From positions 180,897 to 244,896 of the forward strand of contig NZ_JAEIOT010000016.1 in NCBI RefSeq assembly GCF_016342275.1: a stretch of 64,000 bases of DNA, read 5' to 3'. The notes below the pieces were generated by a model. It was given only the letters and a program-made list of their open reading frames with translations, was not told where the DNA came from and ran no database searches. Positions 54,744 to 63,227 of the stretch are shown here, piece after piece (within the stretch, counting starts at the first letter, position 1; each line of letters starts with the position of its first letter). This stretch comes from Corynebacterium marambiense. GTDB lineage: Bacteria > Actinomycetota > Actinomycetes > Mycobacteriales > Mycobacteriaceae. The translations under genes and the position numbers were made by a program.

Positions 54744-57491
54744 TCAGGGGTGGCGCCATTGCGTGGTGTCATCGTCACCGTCCGGTGGAGCTTGGTTCCC
54801 GTAGTACTGCCCGCTCCCGAAATCGCCGGGGCTGCCCGCAGTGGGGCTGTCACCGAAACCGTTGGAGTAACCGTCAAAACCACCGGAGACACCAAATGAT
54901 GGGGGACCGCCGAATTCACCGAAGCCACCATGCGCGTCGCCGAAGGAGTCCGGCGCCACGGGTGCAGAGGACGCCACAACTCCCTTCATCTGATCTTGTC
55001 CTCCGGCTGCGTTCTGTGCCGTTGTCTCCTCGCGTTGGCTGTTGAGTAGATCCACCCGCTGCGGGAGACTGTTCGCAATGTTCCCGCAGAGTTTGTCTAG
55101 CTCGACCGCAGACGTGATCGGAAGTCGAGGAAGGATGACCAGATCATAGTGCCCGGGCTGATCGGGACGTGCGACAAGGAAGGAAGAATCCTGTACGGCC
55201 AGCGGAAGCTTCGCCCTGAGATTCTTCTGGTCACCGTTGGTGTTCACTGACGGTGTCTGCTCGACTTGCACGTAGGCCGCCGCAATCGGGTTCGGATGGA
55301 AGTGCTTGACCGTGAGTGTGTACGGCCCGGCGGTGACCGTCATGCCGTCGTGTCCAGGCACCTGTTTGCGGGACGCATCTCCGATGTCGATATGCGGGAC
55401 TGCCTGACCGTCGTAGGTGGGGTAGCCGCTACTCGTGTCGACGTCGATGATGACGGCGGAGAACGGTGTGTCCGGGATCTTCGCCGTGAGTTTCCGCACG
55501 AGGTAGAGCAACCCGAGCGGTATGAGCAGTGCCAACAGGAGAGCACCGATAAGCGCCGCGACAAACGTCGTCTTGTTCAGTGGAACAGTCACGTTGCCGC
55601 TGGCGGGAACGTGGACGATGGCTTCATTCGTCCCGTCCAGCTTCGACACATGGACGGGAATGGTGCCCTTGACCAGACCATCTTTCACCTCAGCGACGGT
55701 CAGGGTGACCGGAAGCACCGTCTCCTGTCCTTTCTCCGGGATCAGTGCGTTGCCTGCCCCGGCGTGGGCACCACCGACCCGGATGTCCCCGAATCCGTCC
55801 GGTGCCGAGGCGACGTCGACGACTGCATCGTCGTTCACCCAGATCTTTCCCGGTCCGGTGACGGGAATATCGACCGTGACCGTGGGCTCGGTCATGGTGA
55901 AGACCACGGTGTCGGAGATCTGTGGCATGTCGACAGGAGTCACCGACAGTGCTTGTCGGACCGACACCGGTGCAAGCTTGGTACCGGGGATGTCACCGGT
56001 TCCTTTAGTGGTGATGGAGAGTGTGGCATCGATCATGCCGTTGGCGGGAATCCGGCCGATGGTGTCGATCGGAACGTCCACCGGTCTGCCGCTCGCCACA
56101 TCGATGTTCCGGGCGAGAACGAGTGGTTCCGTGGCGCCACTCGGAGTGAATCTGATGTCCGCGACGGCACGACCGTCGAGTGCGTGTGGCCGATCGTCAG
56201 AGCCTACGACCGACAGGGTCAGTGACTGGTCCTCACGTACGGCGAGGGAGCCTCTGGAATCGGTGTTGCTTGCGGAAGAAGTGAAGCTGAGGCGCAGATC
56301 AGGTTGGATCCGCACCGAGTTGAATACACGACCGTCACCCGATGCTCCCTTGAAGCGCAGTTTCCACGCTCCGGCCCAGTCGCCACCAGTCCTGTGCATC
56401 TCACCGACAGCTTCCTGAACAGGTGTGATGGAGGCGTTCCAGGACACCTCTGTGCCTGGAAGAGAACCGGAGTTGACGTCGTCGAAGACGAGTTCCTCCC
56501 CGCCGGGACTTACTAGGGCGAGCTGCGCGTCTGGCCCGAGATCATCAAGTCCGATGCCGACGAACCGTACAGAATCAATGGAGTTGTCGAGGACGAACGT
56601 GAAATCTTCTTCAGCACCAGTGACCGCACTGAGATCACCACCGGTGGACAATGCACGGTGGAAGGCCGCAAACAGTGATCCCACGCTGTCCGCGGGGAAG
56701 AACGCCCCTCGCCCCGGTAGCGAACCACAGTCACCACCGGCGGTCATCGCCTCCAAAAGGCTGAAATCAGAGCGGTTATCCGGTGTGTCAAGACCGATCC
56801 CCACGTGGTATATCCCGGCTTTTCGTAGTCTGTCGGCGATCCCGTCGGCGGCACAGAGCTGTTGCCTAGCGCGGGTATCCGCGGCGGCTGGACCTTCGGC
56901 TGTGAGCGCACCATCAGTAAAGGTGACAAGCAGTTTGCAACTGTCAGGGGATCCTGATCGGGAAAAGTCCGCGTACGCGCCATCAATCGCGTTGGCGTAG
57001 TTCGTGTACTGTTCGCCGGTGCGGCCGCGGGCACCTTCAAGGATCTTATTGACGTCGCCGATACTCTTTGCATCCAGCGGCATCCATGTGCCATAGGTGG
57101 CGGCCGTGTCTGGGGTGGCATTGTAGTTCTGCCCAAATCCGGCGATTCGGATATTCGTGGTGAATTCCTGGTCCTGTTGGCGTTCCAGCAGCTGCTCGAC
57201 GAAGGAACGCGCTGCGGGGATGCGGTTGTGTTCGGCATCCGCTCCGGGACGATCGGACCTAATGGTCCCGTTTTTAACCTCATGGACGAGGGATTCTGTC
57301 TCATCCATGAGTAGGAGCACATCAAGGGTCCCTGTAGATGACACACAGGCGCCAAGCCCGGTGAGCGAGTCGTCCGGGGGCGCAGGTGTCGGTGTCTCGG
57401 ACACCGCGCCAGCAGCTCCGGCGTACAGGACACATGCGGCGGCGACTGCGACGGCTGTGGGCGTCCGTACCGTGCGATGGGTTTCACTCAT
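54744..57491 (-). CDS. Exported VWA protein with one TM helix and cytosolic Gly-rich tail
   Basis: 915 aa from the ATG at 57491, where a signal peptide begins (cleavage near AGA-V, residue 29). A VWA domain follows directly (about 55-260) with a DETES MIDAS (D63-x-T-x-S67, Thr in place of the usual first Ser) and VTFTDGALTAEG. Beta-rich domains follow to about 630, then one TM helix (about 634-657). The cytosolic part is a beta domain (about 665-830) and a tail rich in Gly, Phe and Asp (HGGFGEFGG, SGGFDGYSNGFGD). This topology suits a receptor that sees something outside the membrane and signals to the cytosolic partners. It ends 55 bp before the tubulin-like gene. Confidence 0.75.
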   Translation of the reverse strand: MSETHRTVRTPTAVAVAAACVLYAGAAGAVSETPTPAPPDDSLTGLGACVSSTGTLDVLLLMDETESLVHEVKNGTIRSDRPGADAEHNRIPAARSFVEQLLERQQDQEFTTNIRIAGFGQNYNATPDTAATYGTWMPLDAKSIGDVNKILEGARGRTGEQYTNYANAIDGAYADFSRSGSPDSCKLLVTFTDGALTAEGPAAADTRARQQLCAADGIADRLRKAGIYHVGIGLDTPDNRSDFSLLEAMTAGGDCGSLPGRGAFFPADSVGSLFAAFHRALSTGGDLSAVTGAEEDFTFVLDNSIDSVRFVGIGLDDLGPDAQLALVSPGGEELVFDDVNSGSLPGTEVSWNASITPVQEAVGEMHRTGGDWAGAWKLRFKGASGDGRVFNSVRIQPDLRLSFTSSASNTDSRGSLAVREDQSLTLSVVGSDDRPHALDGRAVADIRFTPSGATEPLVLARNIDVASGRPVDVPIDTIGRIPANGMIDATLSITTKGTGDIPGTKLAPVSVRQALSVTPVDMPQISDTVVFTMTEPTVTVDIPVTGPGKIWVNDDAVVDVASAPDGFGDIRVGGAHAGAGNALIPEKGQETVLPVTLTVAEVKDGLVKGTIPVHVSKLDGTNEAIVHVPASGNVTVPLNKTTFVAALIGALLLALLIPLGLLYLVRKLTAKIPDTPFSAVIIDVDTSSGYPTYDGQAVPHIDIGDASRKQVPGHDGMTVTAGPYTLTVKHFHPNPIAAAYVQVEQTPSVNTNGDQKNLRAKLPLAVQDSSFLVARPDQPGHYDLVILPRLPITSAVELDKLCGNIANSLPQRVDLLNSQREETTAQNAAGGQDQMKGVVASSAPVAPDSFGDAHGGFGEFGGPPSFGVSGGFDGYSNGFGDSPTAGSPGDFGSGQYYGNQAPPDGDDDTTQWRHP

Positions 57492-57556
57492 GAGACTGCG
57501 TGGTCCTTTGGATGTACATGTGGCGGGTTCTTGATGGGGATGAAAACCTGGGGACG

Positions 57557-58141
57557 TCACAGTTTGCCCACCCACAGGCCAATTTCCACGGCTGACCACA
57601 CCACAGCCACGAAGAGAAGCGCCATGGTCACGAAGTACATGGCCTGTTTCCAGCCAACGATCTGGTAGAAACCGAGCGCACGGCGCTTTGTGTCGGCGAT
57701 GAAGTAGAAGGACATCGCGGTGACTCCGACAATGCCTGCTGCTGCCCAGGCAACTAGTGACATTGTGCGGTAGGAGAAATCTGTCGGTGCGATAGAACTG
57801 AAGGTGATGACTCCGGAGAGGCCTAGACTGGCAACCGCGAGGATGAGGCTCGGAACGAGGTTCACGACTGGGGCCGAATTTTCCGTGATGGCACTCGATG
57901 ACCCAGTGACCGAAACCGGACTCTGGTCCTCGAAGTAGGAGCTGCCAGGCGCGCTGTAGTCGGAGTAGGGACTTCCATCTCCGTACCCCGCCCCGTACGG
58001 AGGTACTGCAGCGTTGTAGTCCGGTGGTTGAGAATCAGAGTCCCAACCCGACGGTTCTGGATCTCCCGGGAAGTACTGTCCACCAGTGGAATCCTGACCG
58101 AATTCAGGTGTGTAGCCATAAGAGGGCCGGGGTCCGCTCAT
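57557..58141 (-). CDS. 194-aa membrane protein, first gene of the tubulin/GTPase operon
   Basis: AAGGA eight bases before the ATG at 58141 supports the start. Residues 1-90 are a low-complexity Pro/Gly/Tyr/Asp/Ser segment (SYGYTPEFGQDS, PPYGAGYGDGSPYSDY) that would be disordered in the cytosol. Three to four hydrophobic helices follow (about 95-190). It resembles in style the cytosolic tail of the next gene product and the N-terminus of the last one, so the low-complexity parts may interact. No family recognised. Confidence 0.65.
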   Translation of the reverse strand: MSGPRPSYGYTPEFGQDSTGGQYFPGDPEPSGWDSDSQPPDYNAAVPPYGAGYGDGSPYSDYSAPGSSYFEDQSPVSVTGSSSAITENSAPVVNLVPSLILAVASLGLSGVITFSSIAPTDFSYRTMSLVAWAAAGIVGVTAMSFYFIADTKRRALGFYQIVGWKQAMYFVTMALLFVAVVWSAVEIGLWVGKL

Positions 58142-58834
58142 CGGTGCATCCTTCAGCTTCTGATCGTGTCGCGTGAAAGCGCAGTACTGACCCGTCCGCG
58201 TTTGACGGCCGGGAAAGCCACCACGCTCGTTGCGTCCAAGCGGTTTCCCGCGCTATTTTCTTCATACACGTACATGAATATCTTATTCCCCCTGCAGTAG
58301 CGCTGCAGTCGGCTCTCAACCATGGGGGGTAACACGAGATTCATTTTGCGCCAAAATATTCATGCTATCAACTAATCTCCTGCGACTACCTGCATAGACA
58401 GTCTGAGACACGCGGGCGATGCAGGGGTACCCGAAACCTATTTCCCACGCTATGCGAGTCTCGGTGTTCGGCCCGTGGGAACCTACGGTTGTTGCCGAAG
58501 AACCAGAAGCCGCAGAGGCGGTCACCAACAAGGACACGCATTGGGCATCGTCCGAACCCCTCCCATGAACAGTCCCCCTCGGAGGTGCACCCTTCCGAAC
58601 GTTGACATTCTTCCCGGAAAGCGGGTCTCGCTGCGATCGTAGGATAAAGACACAGATTCAGGTCACCGACCGGTGAAGACTCTATATCGCTATCTACCCC
58701 GGAAGAACATCCCACAGCCCGATCCCGTCGCTCTGCGGAAGGTGCCTCCGACAACCAGTGGTTCATCGACTATGAAGAGACCACGGGGACGCATACCGGC
58801 GGGTGCGGAACACCTGGTTGACTCACGGACTCCT
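58142..58834. other. 693-bp region upstream of the tubulin/GTPase operon
   Basis: No gene is supported. The A/T-richer part at 58250-58370 (with GAATAAGATATTC on the minus strand) is the likely promoter of the operon. CTGCAG-TAGCG-CTGCAG (58292-58308) is an inverted repeat in the same place and might be an operator. The rest lies after the convergent end of the phosphate transporter gene, which is read on the same strand. Confidence 0.45.
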
Positions 58835-60445
58835 CTAGCCGAAGACCAACGGCAACACGAGGACAGTGCCCGACGCGACGAGCGCCGCACAGGGGAGGGT
58901 GATCACCCAGGCCAGTGCGATGGGTTTCATCAGATTCCAGTTTGCGGCCTTGTTGACCACACCGACGCCAAGTACAGCGCCGATGAGGATGTGCGTCGAA
59001 GACACCGGTAGGCCCAGCACGGATGCGGCCATAACGACGCCTGCAGCCGCGAGCTCCGCCGAGAATCCCGAGGCGGGATGCATCTTCGTTAGATCGGAGC
59101 CTACGGTCTTGATCACGTATCGCCCGATGAACCAGAGGCCCGCGATCAGGGCGATGCCCATGGCGATCATGGCCTGCGGCGGAACAGCGGCCTTCGGGTT
59201 GATAGATTCTGTCTTCAGCACATCAATGACGGCCGCGAACGGGCCGATGGCATTGGCGATGTCGTTCGAGCCGTGGGAGAACGCAAACGCCGCTGCGGTG
59301 AACACCTGCATCCAGGAGAACAGCAGGAAGGTCGACCTGGAGAGGTTCGTCTTCTGGAGGGTCTTGGCGAAGATGAACACCGCCATCCAGATAGCCGCAG
59401 CGATCATCCCGAGGATGAGGTAGTTCCCAACCGCAGACACCCCGAGGTGCAGGTTCTTGAGTCCTTTGAACAACAGCATCGACCCGATGACCAGGGAACC
59501 GAGCGCAGCGAGGATCGGCACCCACATGACCAGAGCCTTGTGCGCCTCGACATCATCAGTCTGGGAATTGATGCGGTGCAGTTCCCGGTAATACTCGGAC
59601 TCGAACTCACTTGGGTCATACTCTCCCTGGTCGACGAGTACCGAATCACGCACCATGGCATTGGTGTACGAGATCTGCTGTATCTCACTCAGCCGCTGGA
59701 ACGAGTTCTTGTGCCGTTCCCGCAGTTCCGCGCGCTCTTTCTTGATGCGCCGGAGCTGCTCATCGGCACGTTCGTTATAGGAAAGGATGTTGCGTTTGAC
59801 AAGCCAGAAAAGTCCGAACGCGACGAGACCACCCAACAACGGTGACAGCACCCACGACACTGCAATGAGTCCGATCTGCGACCATTGCACCATCTCCCAG
59901 CCACCGGCACCCGTCGTGAATCCCAGGGTGAGGGAGGCTCCGACGATACCGCCGATGATGGAGTGGGTCGTGGAGACCGGCCAACCCATCCGGGTCGCGA
60001 TAAGTAGCCAGATGGCGGCACCCAGCAGCGCTGACATCATGATCCACACGAACTGCATCGGCTGCAGGTCGATCCCGTTGAGATTGACGATTCCTTTGCG
60101 GACGGTGTCTGTGACCTGGCCACCGGCGATGACAGCACCGCCGACCTCAAAGATCGCCGCGACGATGAGCGCCTGCTTGATAGACAAGGTCCCGGCTCCG
60201 ACGGACGTACCGAAGGAGTTGGCGACGTCATTCCCGCCGATGTTGAACGCCATGAACATGGCGAATACGATGGCGGTCAGGAGAACTAACCTGTTGGCGC
60301 CCTCACCGACATATCCGTTGGACCACAGAATGAAGGTGACGAAAGCGATGGCGAGCATCGATCCGAACCCGAGGTGCCACCACTTATCCGTCCGATTGTC
60401 GGTCTGAACGACCTTCGAGACGGCTTCTAGTGTGCCTGTCGACAT
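58835..60445 (-). CDS. pit: PiT-family inorganic phosphate transporter
   Basis: 536 aa. The two family signatures are present: [19 protein letters not shown] near residue 70 in the N-terminal half and [17 protein letters not shown] near residue 390 in the C-terminal half. About ten TM helices flank a central hydrophilic loop of about 90 residues (charged helix [20 protein letters not shown]). PiT proteins import phosphate as a neutral metal-phosphate complex with protons, or with sodium in some members. The start at 60445 follows a purine-rich stretch. It stands alone, next to but probably not part of the operon downstream. Confidence 0.9.
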   Translation of the reverse strand: MSTGTLEAVSKVVQTDNRTDKWWHLGFGSMLAIAFVTFILWSNGYVGEGANRLVLLTAIVFAMFMAFNIGGNDVANSFGTSVGAGTLSIKQALIVAAIFEVGGAVIAGGQVTDTVRKGIVNLNGIDLQPMQFVWIMMSALLGAAIWLLIATRMGWPVSTTHSIIGGIVGASLTLGFTTGAGGWEMVQWSQIGLIAVSWVLSPLLGGLVAFGLFWLVKRNILSYNERADEQLRRIKKERAELRERHKNSFQRLSEIQQISYTNAMVRDSVLVDQGEYDPSEFESEYYRELHRINSQTDDVEAHKALVMWVPILAALGSLVIGSMLLFKGLKNLHLGVSAVGNYLILGMIAAAIWMAVFIFAKTLQKTNLSRSTFLLFSWMQVFTAAAFAFSHGSNDIANAIGPFAAVIDVLKTESINPKAAVPPQAMIAMGIALIAGLWFIGRYVIKTVGSDLTKMHPASGFSAELAAAGVVMAASVLGLPVSSTHILIGAVLGVGVVNKAANWNLMKPIALAWVITLPCAALVASGTVLVLPLVFG

Positions 60446-60652
60446 AGGGCTTGTTCTCTTTCATTTTCATTTGGCTGGAATACGAGTGCTCCGCAGCACG
60501 ATAGAGATCGCGTATGAACGATTAGTGAACAGATCCCGTACTTGGGATGTCCAGAATGCTAATACTCGAACACCCCGTTTTCTATCCCCTGACCACACCC
60601 CACAGCGCTTTATATGGGCACCCCCGACAGATTCCTGAAGGATAATGGGGAC

Positions 60653-61417
60653 ATGCTCCAACACCCTTCCCCCCCGACTACACCCCTACACCACACCCAC
60701 CTCCATATCGCCGGAGGCGTCGCATTCGCCGTATGCGCACTCACGGTCTACACCCCCTCCGCCGCGGCCTACACCGTCACCGCAGACACCAACCGAATGG
60801 TTTGCACGGTGGATCCCGAGGAAAAGAGCTCAGACGTGGTGCAGTTCTGGAAATCACTGGAGGCGGACGCCCGGGATCAACGCCTGTCCGAGCTCGATGC
60901 AGCGGCTCCGGGCCTACGCGCGGCGATTGAGACCTACGATCCGACGGCCACGGACCCGGACACCCCGACCCCCGCAGACCTCCAGCGGCGGATCGGCGAG
61001 GCTGGCGGCACCGAAGGGCTCGGAATGCTCACCACGCTGACCGCGGAGGACGCCGGTGTCGTGAGCGAACACACCGAACATAAGACCGAATACACGGAGC
61101 AGGAGGCACGCGAAGCAGCCACGGCCATCGGAGCCGATCCCGGAATGAAGGTCGCGAAGGCGCTGTGGGACCAAGCCTCTACGGGGCCACGGCTCGATGA
61201 GATCAAGGCAGAACTGTTCACCGCGAGGACCGAGGAGTACAACCGCACCCAAGAACATCTGCGTCAGAGTCTAGTGAGGTGCGCAGATGAACTAAAGAAC
61301 GCCGAACCGCTCCCCACCTGGACCTGGATGCTCGGCGGTGCCGCGGTGACCGCTCTCCTCGCAATCACCGTGACCGCATTCCGCAACTCCCGCAGGCCCA
61401 GCAGGCACTCCACATAA
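60653..61417 (+). CDS. Exported hypothetical protein with C-terminal TM helix
   Basis: 254 aa from the ATG at 60653; an ATG 13 codons upstream (60614) is possible. A hydrophobic signal segment at about residues 20-40 ends in SAAAYT. The exposed part is helical and charged, with two cysteines (one near residue 50, one near 212) that could pair. A TM helix (about 222-242) and a basic tail (RNSRRPSRHST) anchor it. No family recognised. It is divergent from pit and followed by metY in the same direction, but with about 170 bp and a regulatory site between. Confidence 0.7.
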   Translation: MLQHPSPPTTPLHHTHLHIAGGVAFAVCALTVYTPSAAAYTVTADTNRMVCTVDPEEKSSDVVQFWKSLEADARDQRLSELDAAAPGLRAAIETYDPTATDPDTPTPADLQRRIGEAGGTEGLGMLTTLTAEDAGVVSEHTEHKTEYTEQEAREAATAIGADPGMKVAKALWDQASTGPRLDEIKAELFTARTEEYNRTQEHLRQSLVRCADELKNAEPLPTWTWMLGGAAVTALLAITVTAFRNSRRPSRHST

Positions 61418-61495
61418 CTCCGGCCTGACTACCCCCAAATGAGAACCGAGCTGTCTATTTTTTTCAGGGCTTTAACCTGGATTTTTCACAAGAAG

Positions 61496-61511
61496 TAGAC
61501 AGATCGGTTTA
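61496..61511. promoter_or_regulatory. Candidate McbR operator upstream of metY
   Basis: TAGACAGATCGGTTTA matches the McbR pattern TAGAC-N6-GTCTA with one mismatch (GTTTA). McbR is the TetR-type repressor of methionine and cysteine genes in C. glutamicum, where metY-type genes are known targets. A related stretch (CTGTCTATTTTTTTCAG, 61451-61467) echoes the bases over and after the second half-site (61505-61521). Confidence 0.55.
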
Positions 61512-61588
61512 CTTTTTTCAGCGTCATCCACTACGGTGATCCCCAACGCAAACCAAGGCAACCGACACCGACTAAGGACGCAATCACC

Positions 61589-62905
61589 ATGACTCAGTAC
61601 GACAACAGCATCGTGGATTCCTGGGGCTTCGAGACCCGTTCCATCCATGCGGGACAACCCGTAGACTCCGAGACTGGGGCCCGGAACCTGCCGATCTACC
61701 AGACCTCCTCATACGTGTTCAATTCCGCCGAGCACGCCAAGCAGCGGTTCGCACTCGAGGATTTGGGCCCGGTGTACACGCGACTCACCAACCCCACCGT
61801 TGAAGCGGTGGAGAACCGGCTCAACTCCCTCGAAGGCGGCGTACACGCGGTACTGTTCGCATCCGGCCAGGCCGCGGAAACCGCCGCTATCCTAAACATC
61901 GCCCGATCCGGTTCACACATTGTCGCCTCACCGCGTCTCTACGGCGGCACCCTCACATTACTGAGCGTCACCCTCCCGCGTCTCGGCATCGAGACTACGT
62001 TCGTGGAGAACCCCGACGACCCAGCCTCCTGGCAGGCGGCAGTCAGGGACAGTACGGTGGCCTTCTACGGCGAGACTTTCGCCAACCCTCAGGCTGACGT
62101 TCTAGACATCCCGGCAATCTCCGAGGTCGCACACAGCAATCAGGTCCCGCTGATCATCGACAATACCCTCGCCACCGCGGCACTCGTCCGCCCGCTCGAT
62201 CTCGGTGCCGACATTGTCGTGGCATCCACCACGAAGTTCTACACTGGAAACGGTTCAGCTCTCGGTGGCATCTTGGTCGACGGCGGCAAGTTCGACTGGA
62301 CCGTCGAACGCGACGGTGAATCGGTGTTCCCCGATTTCGTTACCCCCGACCCCGCATATCATGGACTGAAGTACGCGGACCTCGGCGCCGCGGCATTCGG
62401 ATTGAAGGCACGAGTCGGTCTTCTCCGTGATACGGGCGCAGCCCCCTCCCCATTCAACGCCTGGGTCACCGCACAGGGGCTGGACACTCTATCCTTGCGT
62501 GTGGAACGTCACAATGAGAACGCCGCGAAGGTGGCGGAGTTCCTCGCCGGAAACGACAAAGTGGCGACGGTCAACTACGCTGGGCTGCCTGATTCCCCGT
62601 GGAACAAGGTCAAGGAAAAGTTGGGGCTCAAGTACACTGGCGCGGTCCTCTCCTTCTCCATCAACGGTGGTCGCGAGGAAGCGTGGTCCTTCATCGATGC
62701 CCTGAAGCTCCACTCGAACGTGGCCAACGTCGGTGACGTCCGTTCTCTCGTCGTCCATCCGGCGTCGACCACCCATTCGCAGTCGGATGAGGCGGAGCTT
62801 CTTCGCGCAGGAATCACGGAGGGCACGATCCGACTGTCCGTTGGCATCGAGGATATCGAGGACATCATCGCGGACCTGAAGCGCGGCTTCGCGGCCATCA
62901 GCTAA
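61589..62905 (+). CDS. metY: O-acetylhomoserine sulfhydrylase
   Basis: 438 aa, PLP-dependent Cys/Met metabolism family. K216 in VASTTKFYTGNGS is the Schiff-base lysine and D191 in LIIDNTLATA contacts the pyridine ring. The length and the opening WGFETRSIHAGQPVD are typical of MetY rather than the shorter cystathionine gamma-synthases. It makes homocysteine from O-acetylhomoserine and sulfide in methionine synthesis. In C. glutamicum metX follows metY; here no metX follows within the window. A candidate McbR site lies upstream. Confidence 0.93.
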   Translation: MTQYDNSIVDSWGFETRSIHAGQPVDSETGARNLPIYQTSSYVFNSAEHAKQRFALEDLGPVYTRLTNPTVEAVENRLNSLEGGVHAVLFASGQAAETAAILNIARSGSHIVASPRLYGGTLTLLSVTLPRLGIETTFVENPDDPASWQAAVRDSTVAFYGETFANPQADVLDIPAISEVAHSNQVPLIIDNTLATAALVRPLDLGADIVVASTTKFYTGNGSALGGILVDGGKFDWTVERDGESVFPDFVTPDPAYHGLKYADLGAAAFGLKARVGLLRDTGAAPSPFNAWVTAQGLDTLSLRVERHNENAAKVAEFLAGNDKVATVNYAGLPDSPWNKVKEKLGLKYTGAVLSFSINGGREEAWSFIDALKLHSNVANVGDVRSLVVHPASTTHSQSDEAELLRAGITEGTIRLSVGIEDIEDIIADLKRGFAAIS

Positions 62906-62921
62906 GAACCCGAACGTTCCA

Positions 62922-62962
62922 AACCTCACCTCCCGAGAGCTATCGGAGGTGGGGTTTTCCTT
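62922..62962 (+). terminator. Intrinsic terminator after metY
   Basis: AACCTCACCTCC (62922-62933) pairs with GGAGGTGGGGTT (62945-62956) with one G-T pair, followed by TTCCTTTTCC. It starts 16 bp after the stop codon. Confidence 0.85.
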
Positions 62963-63157
62963 TTCCACAGTCAGCATCCCCGACGGGGTGTATCTCTGAG
63001 CCGTGAAATGGTCTACACGATTGTTGCGTGAAAAGGCTGCCGGAAACCCGAAGAAGGCTGTCCCTCCCGCGCTCGGGATTCATGCGGCGGCTGCTCCAAC
63101 CTCCGATGGGCAAAGCAGTACCTACGAGACCCCAAGACGATGAGCATGCGACATGAG
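62963..63157. other. Gap between metY terminator and the surface-protein gene
   Basis: A 46-codon plus-strand frame from a GTG at 63003 to a stop at 63141-63143 is possible, but it has no ribosome binding site or recognisable sequence. Nothing else is visible. Confidence 0.25.
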
Positions 63158-63190
63158 AAAGCAGCCCCGGGAATTCTCCGGAGCTGCTTT
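63158..63190. terminator. Hairpin at the 3' end of the Thr-repeat gene
   Basis: AAAGCAGCCCCGG (63158-63170) pairs with CCGGAGCTGCTTT (63178-63190) with one mismatch. It lies 38 bp after the stop of the minus-strand gene ending at 63228, and the A/T at both ends of the stem makes it usable in both directions. Confidence 0.75.
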
Positions 63191-63227
63191 TCTGTCATGA
63201 CTTCGTGATGTGGGTATAACTCAGGAT

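Noticed and set aside
39874..58141. Prophage or type VI/VII secretion locus
   Set aside because: No capsid, terminase, integrase, EccC, WXG100 or sheath-like proteins; the large proteins are tubulin-like, GAP1-like, FN3-like and VWA proteins.
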